From assembly GCF_007748175.1 (NCBI RefSeq), contig NZ_CP037422.1, forward strand, positions 1,652,528 through 1,716,527: a stretch of 64,000 nt of DNA, given 5' to 3'. Positions 38,734 to 47,975 of the stretch are shown here, piece by piece. The notes under the pieces are model-generated. The model did not search any database. It saw nothing but the letters and a program-made list of their open reading frames with translations, and was not told where the DNA came from. Numbering within the stretch: the stretch's first letter is position 1; each line of letters opens with the position of its first letter. The position numbers and the translations under genes were made by a program. This stretch comes from Gimesia aquarii. GTDB lineage: Bacteria; Planctomycetota; Planctomycetia; Planctomycetales; Planctomycetaceae.

Positions 38734-39367
38734 CTCGCATTCTGCTCCTGAATGGCCTCAAATCGCTTCTGAAATTCCTGCCCATCCCGAATTACCATAC
38801 CCCGAAGTCGGCTGCGATTGGAATGCTTTACATTGCCGGCCACTGATTGATTCAACTGTCTGGGTAGCCCCTGATGCCATAGTTACAGGTAGAGTTCGTT
38901 TGAAAGCACACAGTTCTGTTTGGCATCAGTGCGTATTAAGAGGCGATTTAGAATACATTGAAGTGGGGGAAGAGACCAACGTGCAAGATGGTTCCATTTT
39001 GCATACAGATTACGAGCACCCCTGCATTCTAGGAGATCGGGTTACGTTGGGACATTCTGCGATTGTGCATGGTTCAGTCGTCGAAGATGATGCCATGATT
39101 GCCATCGGCGCCACTATTCTCAGCCGGTGCGTCATAGGCAAAGGGGCTCTGATTGCTGCGGGCTCCCTGGTACGTGAAGGAATCCACATTCCACCCAATA
39201 CTCTTTGGGCTGGCTGTCCCGCACGACAAATTAAGGTGCTCACAGAACCGCAACAAGAACGTTTGAAGGCAACCTGGCAGCATTACGTAAATTTGGGAGT
39301 TGCCAGCCTGAAACGTTTTGGCCGCCAACATATCGACGCTCTCATTCAATCTGATGAATCGCGTTGA
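38726..39367 (+). CDS. gamma-carbonic-anhydrase-like hexapeptide protein
   Basis: I start at ATG 38726 with GAGGG upstream (213 residues). The central part is a left-handed beta-helix with hexapeptide repeats (WVAPDAIVTGRVRL, SSVWHQCVLRGDLEYIEVG, NVQDGSILHTD, LGHSAIVHGSVV, MIAIGATILS). The three His residues usual for zinc are seen in ILHTD and LGHSAIVHG, so it could be a zinc enzyme related to gamma-carbonic anhydrase. It could instead be an acyltransferase-like protein without that activity. It overlaps the transporter gene. Confidence 0.85.
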   Translation: MDNSHSAPEWPQIASEIPAHPELPYPEVGCDWNALHCRPLIDSTVWVAPDAIVTGRVRLKAHSSVWHQCVLRGDLEYIEVGEETNVQDGSILHTDYEHPCILGDRVTLGHSAIVHGSVVEDDAMIAIGATILSRCVIGKGALIAAGSLVREGIHIPPNTLWAGCPARQIKVLTEPQQERLKATWQHYVNLGVASLKRFGRQHIDALIQSDESR

Positions 39368-39494
39368 GAACATGTTCAAATCTCCATTGAAAATCCTGAA
39401 TTGAATCGCCTTTTTGACTCGAAAATAGTAGGGATGCTATGGTATCTTGAAAGGCTCAGTTTTATAACAAAGCTAATTTACTCAGGACCACCTT

Positions 39495-40823
39495 ATGAAT
39501 CCCAATCCTTCACAGACTTCAAACACAACACGACGTGAGTTTATTAAAAATGGTTCCGCGGCCGTTGCCGCTGTATCCACATTATCGAGTGCTGCTCTGG
39601 CCAGAACACCTCAAACGGCCGCGCTGCAATCTGGTTTGTTTGCGGGAGGCACAGACGTCATTCGTGTGGGCTTGATTGGATGCGGAGGACGTGGAACCGG
39701 TGCGGCAGCACAAGCACTTTCAGCCGACCCCAATGCGAAACTAGTGGCAATGGGCGACGCGTTTTATGACCATCTTGACAAGAGTCATAAAAACTTAAAA
39801 AAGAACCCTGTGGCGAAACAGGTGCAAGTCGATGCAGACCATAAATTTGTTGGTTTCGATGCTTATCAAAAAGTGATTGACTGTGTCGATGTTGTTCTGT
39901 TAACAACACCCCCTCATTTCCGTCCGATGCAAATGCGTGCGGCGATTGAAGCGGGTAAACATGTTTTTGCAGAAAAACCGGTAGCTGTGGACGCACCTGG
40001 CGTTCGTTCCATTTTGGAAACCTGCAAGTTAGCCAAGGAGAAAAATCTCTCTATCGTGTCGGGTCTCTGCTGGCGCTACCACCAGGGAATGCGTGAAACA
40101 TTTAAGCAGATCCATGACGGTGCCGCTGGCGATATAATGGCTATCCAATGTAGTTATAACACGCGTGGCTTATGGATGTTCAAGCGAGAACCGGAATGGA
40201 GTGACATGGAATGGCAGTTGAGAAACTGGCTGTATTTCACGTGGCTCTCAGGAGATTTTAATAATGAACAGCACGTTCATAGTTTGGATAAAATGGCCTG
40301 GGCAATGAAAGATCAGACTCCGATTTCCTGTAGTGGAACTGGTGGCCGTCAGACCCGGACTGGGAAAGATTACGGCCACATCTACGATCACTTTGCCATC
40401 GCTTATGAATATCCTAATGGAGTAAAAGGATTTAGCCGTTGCCGGCAACAGGATGGTTGTGCCGTTGATGTCTCTGATCACGTTTTTGGAACCAAAGGTC
40501 GCGTCGATGTGTTTAAACATCGTATCTATAACCCTAAAGGTGAAAAAACCTGGCAATTCCGAGGAAAAAGTAAAAACATGTACCAGGTTGAACATGATGA
40601 ATTCTTCGAAAGTATTCGCTCAGGAAAAGCAATTAATAATGGTGAGTACATGACGAAGAGTACGATGCTTGCCATTATGGGGCGAATGGCCGCTTATACC
40701 GGTAAAACCGTTACCTGGGAAATGGCGATGAACTCCACAGAAGATTTAACTCCAGACAGCTATGAATGGAGTTCATTGCCTGTTCCTCCTGTGGCGATGC
40801 CTGGAGTGACTGCCTTTAAATAA
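39495..40823 (+). CDS. Tat-exported Gfo/Idh/MocA oxidoreductase
   Basis: The 442-residue protein starts with a Tat signal (TTRREFIKNGSAAVAAVSTL, about 11-30). The Rossmann domain begins IRVGLIGCGGRGTGAA and continues to LTTPPHFRPMQMRAAIEAGKH with VFAEKPVAVD, the usual EKP motif. The C-terminal alpha/beta domain follows, ending SYEWSSLPVPPVAMPG. Members act on sugars with bound NADP. A strong terminator follows. Planctomycetes carry many such exported copies. Confidence 0.92.
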   Translation: MNPNPSQTSNTTRREFIKNGSAAVAAVSTLSSAALARTPQTAALQSGLFAGGTDVIRVGLIGCGGRGTGAAAQALSADPNAKLVAMGDAFYDHLDKSHKNLKKNPVAKQVQVDADHKFVGFDAYQKVIDCVDVVLLTTPPHFRPMQMRAAIEAGKHVFAEKPVAVDAPGVRSILETCKLAKEKNLSIVSGLCWRYHQGMRETFKQIHDGAAGDIMAIQCSYNTRGLWMFKREPEWSDMEWQLRNWLYFTWLSGDFNNEQHVHSLDKMAWAMKDQTPISCSGTGGRQTRTGKDYGHIYDHFAIAYEYPNGVKGFSRCRQQDGCAVDVSDHVFGTKGRVDVFKHRIYNPKGEKTWQFRGKSKNMYQVEHDEFFESIRSGKAINNGEYMTKSTMLAIMGRMAAYTGKTVTWEMAMNSTEDLTPDSYEWSSLPVPPVAMPGVTAFK

Positions 40824-40859
40824 GGGAAGCTTTTAAGGTCTTTTCATTTTTATTGAATT

Positions 40860-40890
40860 CGCTCGCAGTACTCTCTGCGAGCGTTTTTTT
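40860..40890 (+). terminator. terminator after the Gfo/Idh/MocA gene
   Basis: CGCTCGCAG-TACTCT-CTGCGAGCG is a perfect 9-bp stem followed by T7. Confidence 0.92.
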
Positions 40891-41222
40891 GTAGCAATTG
40901 TTTTAAGCCCAAGTCCTTTTAAAATGCCAGGCGTATTGAATACCACGCCAAAAGCGGGAAATCATCAATTGTTGTTTAAAAACTCATCTGTTAGAAATTC
41001 ATTCAGATTAATGAGTTTTTCGAAACATTTTCTCGTCCACCGTGTTAAATCTGAGTGGAAAATACGTTAGAGGTATGCCATCAATCATATTTTTGCTAAT
41101 TCATGAGTGCTTTTTGGAGCCAATGAGTTTTTCGTATTCTACCTCGTATCTTATCTAAAAAACTGTAAAGTATTCAAAGATAGACACTTATCACTTCTAA
41201 CAATCTATCCGGAGACACTCTG
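40891..41222. other. intergenic with an inverted repeat
   Basis: AAAAACTCAT (40978-40987) and ATGAGTTTTT (41011-41020) form a 10-bp inverted repeat, with CTG/CAG pairing inside. The sequence ATGAGTTTTTCG recurs about 115 bp later. No gene seen. Confidence 0.4.
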
Positions 41223-41993
41223 ATGCGTATCGCAAATCGTTTTTCTGTCTACACAACTTTACTTGCAATCTGTGCCACCACGCTTGTATTTGCCCAACCT
41301 CCTGAAGGGGAAAAACGTGATGCAGATCGGGGAGACCGACCAGAGCGTAGAGAACGCGGTGATCGTCCAGAACGAAGAGACTTTGGAGATCGGCCTGAAA
41401 GAGGAGACCGTGACCGAGGTCCCGGTCGAAGAGGTCTAGGAGGTCGTCCTAACATCATGACAATCATGCCCATTATTATTGTTTTAGACGCCAATAAAGA
41501 TGGAGAAATTTCCAAAGAGGAAATGGAAAACGCTACTGCCGCTCTTCAAAAGCTGGACAAAGATAAAAACGGAAAGTTGACCGAAGAGGAACTGCGTCCT
41601 GATTTTGGTAGACGAGATGGTGATCGACGTGGTCCTGGCGGTCCCGAGGGAAGAGGGCCACGTGATGGAGATCGTAGAGGACTACGCGACGGTGATCGTG
41701 GCAGAAATGATGGAGGCGACGGCGATCGAAATCGAAATCGCGGCGGAGACTTCATAGACCGGATTATGAAGAATGATAAAAATGAAGATGGAAAACTAAC
41801 AAAAGATGAGCTTCCAGAACGGATGCAACCTATCTTTGATCGGATTGATACCAATCAAGACAAGGTCATTGATAAAGACGAGTTAAAGAAAATGATGGAA
41901 CGGTTTCAATCACGTGGCCGATCAGGTGGTAGAGAACGTGGAAAGCGAGATTCTGGTAAAGAACGCCCTAAACGTCCCGAGTTAGAAGATTAA
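41223..41993 (+). CDS. secreted EF-hand calcium-binding protein
   Basis: The 256-residue protein has a signal peptide (MRIANRFSVYTTLLAICATTLVFA) and four canonical EF-hand loops: DANKDGEISKEE (89-100), DKDKNGKLTEEE (112-123), DKNEDGKLTKDE (185-196) and DTNQDKVIDKDE (209-220). The last has Lys where Gly is usual. The N-terminal segment (30-75) and the linker (128-175) are Arg/Asp/Gly-rich low-complexity repeats (GDRPERRE-type). It is likely exported and calcium-binding. It is followed 55 bp later by a PQQ-type propeller gene. The same pairing is seen in planctomycete genomes, I believe. Confidence 0.9.
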   Translation: MRIANRFSVYTTLLAICATTLVFAQPPEGEKRDADRGDRPERRERGDRPERRDFGDRPERGDRDRGPGRRGLGGRPNIMTIMPIIIVLDANKDGEISKEEMENATAALQKLDKDKNGKLTEEELRPDFGRRDGDRRGPGGPEGRGPRDGDRRGLRDGDRGRNDGGDGDRNRNRGGDFIDRIMKNDKNEDGKLTKDELPERMQPIFDRIDTNQDKVIDKDELKKMMERFQSRGRSGGRERGKRDSGKERPKRPELED

Positions 41994-42048
41994 CTCATAG
42001 TACCGTACATGCCGTTTCTTACTTCATTTCGTCTTGAGGTACGTCGTT

Positions 42049-43398
42049 ATGCCATTCAAGATTGCTGTATTCACTTTGCTGATACTGATCTCTTCAAACA
42101 CCCAGGCAGACTGGATGCGGTTTCGGGGACCCAACGGTTCAGGAGTTTCTGACGAAAAACAGGCAACTCCTACCAAATGGAGCGATCAGAAAAACCTGAT
42201 GTGGAAAGCGGCGTTACCAGGTCCTGGTTCATCCAGCCCGATCATCGTCGGTGACAAAGTATTTGTCACTTGCTGGTCAGGTTATGGATTAAATCGTAAT
42301 AATCCTGGGAACCAAAAAGATCTTAGACGGCATTTGATTTGCCTGAATCGTCAGTCCGGCAAGATCCTATGGGACAAGACTGTAGAACCTGTTCTGCCAG
42401 AAGACGTATACACAGGCATGTTCGCCGAACATGGTTATGCATCACATACACCTGTTTCTGATGGCAAGCGGGTGTATGCCTATTTTGGAAAATCAGGTGC
42501 AGTCGCCTTTGATCTCGATGGAAATCAGCTTTGGCAAACGATTGTAGGTGATGAACTGGACCCACGCAGGTGGGGTTCTTCCTCAAGTCCTATTCTATAT
42601 AAGAACCTTTTGATTGTGACCGCAACCGCCGAAAGCGAGGCACTGGTCGCTCTGAATAAAGAAACCGGCAAAGAGGTCTGGCGGCAGGAATCAACGGGGT
42701 TTAATGCGACTTGGGGAACTCCCATACTGGTTCCGATTGATGAGAACAGAACCGATCTGGTAATTGGTGTTCCCTACGAAATCTGGAGTCTCAATCCCGA
42801 TACCGGGAAGCTCCGCTGGTACTGTGAGGCGATGCCCACTGAAACGTATTGCTCAAGTGTCATCGCCCATGATTGTATCGTTTATGGAATTGAAGGACGT
42901 GGTGGTGGATCAATCGCGGTACGAGCCGATGGTAAAGGAGACGTAACGAAAACACATGTTCTCTGGTCTGGACGTGACGCCAATCGTATTGAAACCCCGA
43001 TCATTTACCAGGGTCGGATTTATTTCTTCTCTCGGGGTATTGCGAATTGTATTGATGCCAAGACAGGCAAACGTATCTTTCGAGGCCGTCTAGACAAGGG
43101 TGACGCTGAAATAGCTAACAATCGAGAGGAACAATCTGAAAGTCGCTCTGGCAGAGGTCGAGGCGGTTTTCGAGGAAGTGACTATTCCTCGCCGGTGATT
43201 GCCGATGGCAAGGTCTATTTCGTCTCTCGCTCAGGAGAAACCTATGTCATCAAAACCGGAGATAAACTGGAACAGCTTTCAGTCAATCGACTGACAAATG
43301 AAAATGAAGACTTCAGTGCGACTCCTGCGATAAGCGATGGGAAAATCTTTATCCGCTCAGATAAGCATCTATATTGTATCGGCAAAAAAGATACTTAA
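42049..43398 (+). CDS. secreted PQQ-like beta-propeller protein
   Basis: I start at ATG 42049 (MPFKIAVFTLLILISSNTQA) with GAGG upstream, giving 449 residues with a signal peptide. The body has repeated propeller blades: NLMWKAALPGPGSSSPIIVG, RQSGKILWDKTV, LNKETGKEVWRQES, LNPDTGKLRWYCEA and DAKTGKRIFRGR. The repeated G-K-x-x-W strands match PQQ-binding-like (WD40/YVTN-type) propellers. No catalytic motif is obvious, so it may be a structural or binding protein rather than a dehydrogenase. It is downstream of the EF-hand gene. Confidence 0.88.
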   Translation: MPFKIAVFTLLILISSNTQADWMRFRGPNGSGVSDEKQATPTKWSDQKNLMWKAALPGPGSSSPIIVGDKVFVTCWSGYGLNRNNPGNQKDLRRHLICLNRQSGKILWDKTVEPVLPEDVYTGMFAEHGYASHTPVSDGKRVYAYFGKSGAVAFDLDGNQLWQTIVGDELDPRRWGSSSSPILYKNLLIVTATAESEALVALNKETGKEVWRQESTGFNATWGTPILVPIDENRTDLVIGVPYEIWSLNPDTGKLRWYCEAMPTETYCSSVIAHDCIVYGIEGRGGGSIAVRADGKGDVTKTHVLWSGRDANRIETPIIYQGRIYFFSRGIANCIDAKTGKRIFRGRLDKGDAEIANNREEQSESRSGRGRGGFRGSDYSSPVIADGKVYFVSRSGETYVIKTGDKLEQLSVNRLTNENEDFSATPAISDGKIFIRSDKHLYCIGKKDT

Positions 43399-43416
43399 TT
43401 CCACTTGAAGAGTTAA

Positions 43417-43836
43417 CTACTCACCTTGAATCGTGACGACAAGCTGACGCCCGCTGGCGTGATTGCGGTGTTCACAAAGGTAAATTCCCTGCCAGGTACC
43501 CAGGCAGAGTCGGCCACCGCTGATAGGAATTGTAAGGGAATTACCAATCATTGATGCCTTGACATGAGCGGGCATGTCGTCAGGGCCTTCGCATGTATGC
43601 ACATAAGGTAGTGATTCGGGCGCAATAGTATTAAACGCCATCTCCAGATCACGCGGAACATCAGGATCGGCATTTTCATTGATCGATAAAGAAGCCGATG
43701 TGTGCATAATAAATACATGCATCAATCCCACCTCAATTTGCGAAAGTTCCGGGATTTCGCTGAGGACTTCATGGGTAATAATATGAAAACCACGTCTTAA
43801 GGCAGGCAATCGAATCTGTTTTTGTATCCAGGCCAT
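43417..43836 (-). CDS. yjbQ: YjbQ family (UPF0047) protein
   Basis: The 139-residue protein has the UPF0047 signatures HTSASLSINENADPDV (45-60) and GTWQGIYLCEHRNH near the C-terminus. Reported activities in the family include thiamin phosphate synthase-like activity, and the His/Glu-rich pocket could bind metal. It follows aroC by 15 bp, so it is probably its operon partner. Confidence 0.92.
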   Translation of the reverse strand: MAWIQKQIRLPALRRGFHIITHEVLSEIPELSQIEVGLMHVFIMHTSASLSINENADPDVPRDLEMAFNTIAPESLPYVHTCEGPDDMPAHVKASMIGNSLTIPISGGRLCLGTWQGIYLCEHRNHASGRQLVVTIQGE

Positions 43837-43851
43837 GATGATTTACTCTCT

Positions 43852-45000
43852 TCAGTTATCCTGAGTTCGATCAGGGGCTGCCGCACACTGAGCACGCCAA
43901 CGGAGCCAATGATCGGCCAGAGTGATCGCAATCATGGCTTCCGCAATGGGTACAAATCGAGGCAACAGACACGGGTCATGACGCCCCTTCGTTTTGATCG
44001 AAGTGGGCTCACCCTGTTTTGTGACCGTGGGTTGTTCGATCAGCAAACTACTTGTGGGTTTAACTGCAGCCCGAAAGACCAGTGGTTGCCCTGTTGAAAT
44101 ACCACCGAGACTCCCACCATGTCGATTGGAATCAGTCGTTATCACAGGAGTATCTACATTCGAATTTTCACCAGCGATAAAATGGTCATTATTCTCACTT
44201 CCTCGCATTGTGGCACATGCAAAGCCTGAGCCATATTCCACTCCCAAAACAGCAGGAATGCTGAATAACGCTTTAGCAATATCTGCTTTTAATTTGTCGA
44301 AGACCGGTTCTCCCAACCCCGCAGGAACATTGGTTGCCACCACTTCAGCAACTCCTCCGATGGAATCACCTTCCTTACGCACTTGATCGATCAGCTCGAT
44401 CATTTGGCTGGCGACTTTATGATCGGGACAGCGAACCGGATTCAATTCACCATCAGACATTTTCTCAACTTGATCGATGGTCACTGTGGCAGGATCTTTA
44501 ATTTGTGCCCGAAAATCGCCTACCTGCGTCACATACCCGACAACACGTCCACCGAAGGCCGCTTCGAGAATTTTTTTGGCAACCACTCCTGCGGCAACGC
44601 GAACATTCGTTTCTCTGGCACTTGATCGGCCTCCACCCCTGTAATCTCGAAAGCCATATTTCGCATCGTAGGTATAATCGGCGTGTCCAGGACGATATTT
44701 GTCTTTGATATCGCTGTAATCTTTACTTCGCTGATCTTCGTTACGAATCAGAATCGCGAGGCTGGTTCCTGTCGTAATCCCCTCAAAAACACCAGCGAGA
44801 ATTTCGGGATGGTCGGCTTCTTTGCGTTGCGTCACAATTTTACTTTGTCCTGGTTTCCGACGGTTGAGATCTACGAGTAAATCTTCCACGCTGATCGGGA
44901 TTCCCGGAGGAACACCATCTATAATCACCACATTGCCCGGACCGTGGCTTTCGCCTGCCGTCGTAATCCGAAACGCTTGTCCAAAAGAATTCCCTGCCAT
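43852..45000 (-). CDS. aroC: chorismate synthase
   Basis: The enzyme converts 5-enolpyruvylshikimate-3-phosphate to chorismate, the last common step to aromatic amino acids. At 382 residues it is of normal length. Signatures are [20 protein letters not shown] (3-22), [28 protein letters not shown], and the C-terminal [16 protein letters not shown]. It uses reduced FMN. yjbQ follows. Confidence 0.97.
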   Translation of the reverse strand: MAGNSFGQAFRITTAGESHGPGNVVIIDGVPPGIPISVEDLLVDLNRRKPGQSKIVTQRKEADHPEILAGVFEGITTGTSLAILIRNEDQRSKDYSDIKDKYRPGHADYTYDAKYGFRDYRGGGRSSARETNVRVAAGVVAKKILEAAFGGRVVGYVTQVGDFRAQIKDPATVTIDQVEKMSDGELNPVRCPDHKVASQMIELIDQVRKEGDSIGGVAEVVATNVPAGLGEPVFDKLKADIAKALFSIPAVLGVEYGSGFACATMRGSENNDHFIAGENSNVDTPVITTDSNRHGGSLGGISTGQPLVFRAAVKPTSSLLIEQPTVTKQGEPTSIKTKGRHDPCLLPRFVPIAEAMIAITLADHWLRWRAQCAAAPDRTQDN

Positions 45001-45229
45001 ACTATGATTGTAACCAGCCTTGAAGGAATTTCATCCTTCGCAAGCTGATCCCATAGATGAATTCATCGAGAAGGTAGGAATTGTTCCGAATATTCCCTCT
45101 AATAGCCTGCAGGAATCGTCGTGAAGTGACTAAAATGACTACCAGGAGTGACAAAATTCTACCTTGGCCTTAACTTAATACCACTACCCCAGATATCTCT
45201 GATCCAGCATCACAGAAAGAAAATAGACA

Positions 45230-45982
45230 GTGTCTAATCCGCAACCGAGTAATGTACAAGCCACCCAGTTATCCGGCTGCATGATCCTGACATTAATCGT
45301 CTTTTTTGGCTGTTTGATGCCATTGATCTTTGTTGATCTGGCGGAAACAGCCTTAACAAACCTGCACCTCTCTCCTCCCACTGCCATTTTGGTTTTAATC
45401 GGGATGATTTTCGGATCTTTGATCAATATTCCCATCTGCCGGTTTCCGCTTGACCAAGAAGTAAACGTCCCCGTTTTTGAATCGGTGGCAGGCTTGAATT
45501 TCATGCCTCAAATGAAACGATTAAGGCAGGAGGCCATTATTGCGGTCAACCTGGGTGGTTGTGTCATTCCTATTTTCCTGGCAATCTGGCTATCGCAATT
45601 TATTATTTCAGGTGGTTCGACTCCCATATTCGTCACCTTGGCAGGAATCATATTCAACACAGTCATATGCTATAACACGTCTCGCCTGGTCCCAGGTATG
45701 GGGATCGCGATGCCTGTGTTCATCCCTCCGCTTGTGGCTGTCCTGGCAACCTGGTTTGGATTTGCCATCATCGGTCCGATGACGGGAACAGTAGGAGCTG
45801 ACTTTGGTTCATTATATTCTCCCATTGCATTCGTGATAGGAATCTCTGGCCCACTGATTGGTGCAGACCTACTACACTGGAACGAATTTAAAAAACTGAA
45901 AGCACCGTGTGTCAGCATTGGTGGGGCAGGGACTTGGGACGGAATCGTGTTGTCCGGAATGATTGCCTCACTGATTGTTTAA
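45230..45982 (+). CDS. DUF1614 membrane protein
   Basis: The 250-residue protein (start GTG 45230) has several membrane segments and the DUF1614 signature SGPLIGADLLHWNEF followed by SIGGAGTWDGIVLSGMIAS at the C-terminus. ILVLIGMIFGSLINIPI is near the start. Function unknown. It lies upstream of a TauE/SafE transporter. Confidence 0.88.
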   Translation: MSNPQPSNVQATQLSGCMILTLIVFFGCLMPLIFVDLAETALTNLHLSPPTAILVLIGMIFGSLINIPICRFPLDQEVNVPVFESVAGLNFMPQMKRLRQEAIIAVNLGGCVIPIFLAIWLSQFIISGGSTPIFVTLAGIIFNTVICYNTSRLVPGMGIAMPVFIPPLVAVLATWFGFAIIGPMTGTVGADFGSLYSPIAFVIGISGPLIGADLLHWNEFKKLKAPCVSIGGAGTWDGIVLSGMIASLIV

Positions 45983-46075
45983 TCAAGTAAAATCGAAGAT
46001 AAAATGATGATCCAAAAGAATACTGGTGCGAAATCTGTTACTGGATTTCAAATCACTTGAGAGAAAGCAACAGAC

Positions 46076-46879
46076 TTGGACCTCTGGCAAAATCTATTAT
46101 TAGCGGGTGTAGGTATTATCGCTGGCATTCTGAATGTATTAGCCGGCGGAGGCTCATTGATATTAATGCCCACAATGATTTTCTTAGGAATGCCAGGGGC
46201 AACTACAAACGGGACGGCTCGTGTTGCCATATTGGGACAGAATGTGACCGCAATTGCCGGATTTCGGCAAAAAGGATTCTCAGACTTTCGGCTCAGTTTT
46301 TCCCTCGCGTTGTGCGCCATTCCTGGCACCTTCCTAGGCGCTTTTCTGGGAACAAAACTCAGTGGTGTCTGGTTCAATCGCGTATTAGCGGTGGTCATGC
46401 TGGGTGTACTGGTCACGATGATTCTGGGAGAACGCAAAAAGAAAAAATCGAAACTGAATCCAGAAAATGATGTAAAAAGTCTTGATCAAAATGATCTCGA
46501 AGCGAAAGATTCGATTGATCAGAGACGCAGGCTAACAGCAGGTCATTTTCTGATGGTACTGGTAGGTTTTTATGGTGGATTTATCCAAGCGGGTGTTGGA
46601 TTCATTATCATCGCCATCATAAATAATGTCATGAAATTAGACTTATTACGAACCAATATGCATAAAGTGTTTATTGTGGCGATCTATACTGTGGTTGCGA
46701 TCGGGATCTTTGCCTGGGAAGGCAAGATTGACTGGATTACCGGTTTGTTCCTCATGGCCGGTATGTCCCTTGGTGGCTGGATTGGATCTCATCTTGCTGT
46801 CAGTAAAGGAGACTCGTTCATACGCGCTGTGTTGTACACGGCAATTGTTTGTATGTCGATCAGACTATTATTAATGTAA
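46076..46879 (+). CDS. TauE/SafE-family permease
   Basis: The 267-residue protein starts at TTG 46076. It has about eight membrane segments and family features: LLLAGVGIIAGILNVLAGGG in the first segment and FYGGFIQAGVGFIII in the second half (the repeated G-x-x-x-G-x-G-G region). A polar loop (about 122-150) separates the halves. The substrate is probably a sulfur-containing or other anion. The following M28 gene begins 62 bp later. Confidence 0.88.
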   Translation: MDLWQNLLLAGVGIIAGILNVLAGGGSLILMPTMIFLGMPGATTNGTARVAILGQNVTAIAGFRQKGFSDFRLSFSLALCAIPGTFLGAFLGTKLSGVWFNRVLAVVMLGVLVTMILGERKKKKSKLNPENDVKSLDQNDLEAKDSIDQRRRLTAGHFLMVLVGFYGGFIQAGVGFIIIAIINNVMKLDLLRTNMHKVFIVAIYTVVAIGIFAWEGKIDWITGLFLMAGMSLGGWIGSHLAVSKGDSFIRAVLYTAIVCMSIRLLLM

Positions 46880-46941
46880 AATTCATAATTCAAGTTGATC
46901 ATTATTGTTTTACTCGGATCACTTCAATTAGCAGGGGATTA

Positions 46942-47901
46942 ATGAAGCGAATGAATACTTCGAAGCCTTCAAGGCAAATGATCCGATGCCTGATTTTAAT
47001 GATGCTGATCTCGGTAACTTCACTTGCCTGTGGTAATACCTCAGAGCCAAAAGTAACCCCGGTTTTTAGTGCAGAACGCTCTTATGGATATTTGAAAAAA
47101 ATTTGCCGTCTCAGATCTCGTATGAGTGGTTCTCCAGGAATGGCCGAACAACAAAAAATCATTTCGGAGCATTTCAGAAAACTCAAAGCGAAAGTTCATT
47201 TTCAATCATTTGATGCCCCGCACCCCTTAACGGGAAATCCGGTGCGGATGAACAATATGATTATCAGCTGGTATCCCGAAACGAAAAAACGGATACTTCT
47301 CGCCTGCCATTATGATACCAGGCCTTATCCCGATCTCGATCGAACACAACCACGTGGTCTGTTCATTGGTGCGAACGATGGGGCCAGTGGAGTCGCTTTC
47401 TTAATGGAGTTGGGAAACGTGATGCATGAACTCAAAATCAGTCACGGTTATGGGATAGATTTTGTTTTTTTTGATGGTGAAGAGCTTGTGTACCGCGAAA
47501 ATGATCCTTATTTTCTTGGCTCCAAGTATTTTGCCAATCAATACAAAACTCAGACACGAGATTTTGAATATGTCTACGGTATCTTGTTTGACATGATTGC
47601 TGATAAAAATCTCATGATCTATATGGAAAAGAACAGTATTAAATACGCTCCCGAGTTGACACGCAGCATCTGGCAAGCCGCTCAAAAAACAGGTGTCAGA
47701 CAATTTATTCCGAAAGTCAAATTTGAAATTCGGGATGATCATTTACCTTTAAATGAAATCGCCCACATACCAACCTGTGACATTATCGATTTTGACTATC
47801 CGGTCTGGCACACAACGCGAGACATTCCCCGGTATTGCTCTGGTACAAGCATGGCAAAAGTCGGGAAAGTCATCATTTACTGGCTGCAGAATATTCCCTG
47901 A
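46942..47901 (+). CDS. M28-type peptidase/glutaminyl cyclase-like lipoprotein
   Basis: I start at ATG 46942 with AGGGGA upstream, giving 319 residues; the longer frame begins inside the TauE gene. The N-terminus ends in a lipobox (LISVTSLACGN), so it is probably lipid-anchored. Zinc ligands of M28-type enzymes are visible: His in ACHYDTRP, Asp in GANDGASG, Glu-Glu in FFDGEELVY, Asp in DMIAD and the terminal His in VWHTTRD. The compact domain resembles glutaminyl-peptide cyclotransferases. An aminopeptidase is the alternative. Confidence 0.85.
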   Translation: MKRMNTSKPSRQMIRCLILMMLISVTSLACGNTSEPKVTPVFSAERSYGYLKKICRLRSRMSGSPGMAEQQKIISEHFRKLKAKVHFQSFDAPHPLTGNPVRMNNMIISWYPETKKRILLACHYDTRPYPDLDRTQPRGLFIGANDGASGVAFLMELGNVMHELKISHGYGIDFVFFDGEELVYRENDPYFLGSKYFANQYKTQTRDFEYVYGILFDMIADKNLMIYMEKNSIKYAPELTRSIWQAAQKTGVRQFIPKVKFEIRDDHLPLNEIAHIPTCDIIDFDYPVWHTTRDIPRYCSGTSMAKVGKVIIYWLQNIP

Positions 47902-47975
47902 TTTAGACTGTGAACAATGTTCTGCTCCACGATTTCCGAAAGCCAACACACCATCGACGAAATGGGATCAAATTG

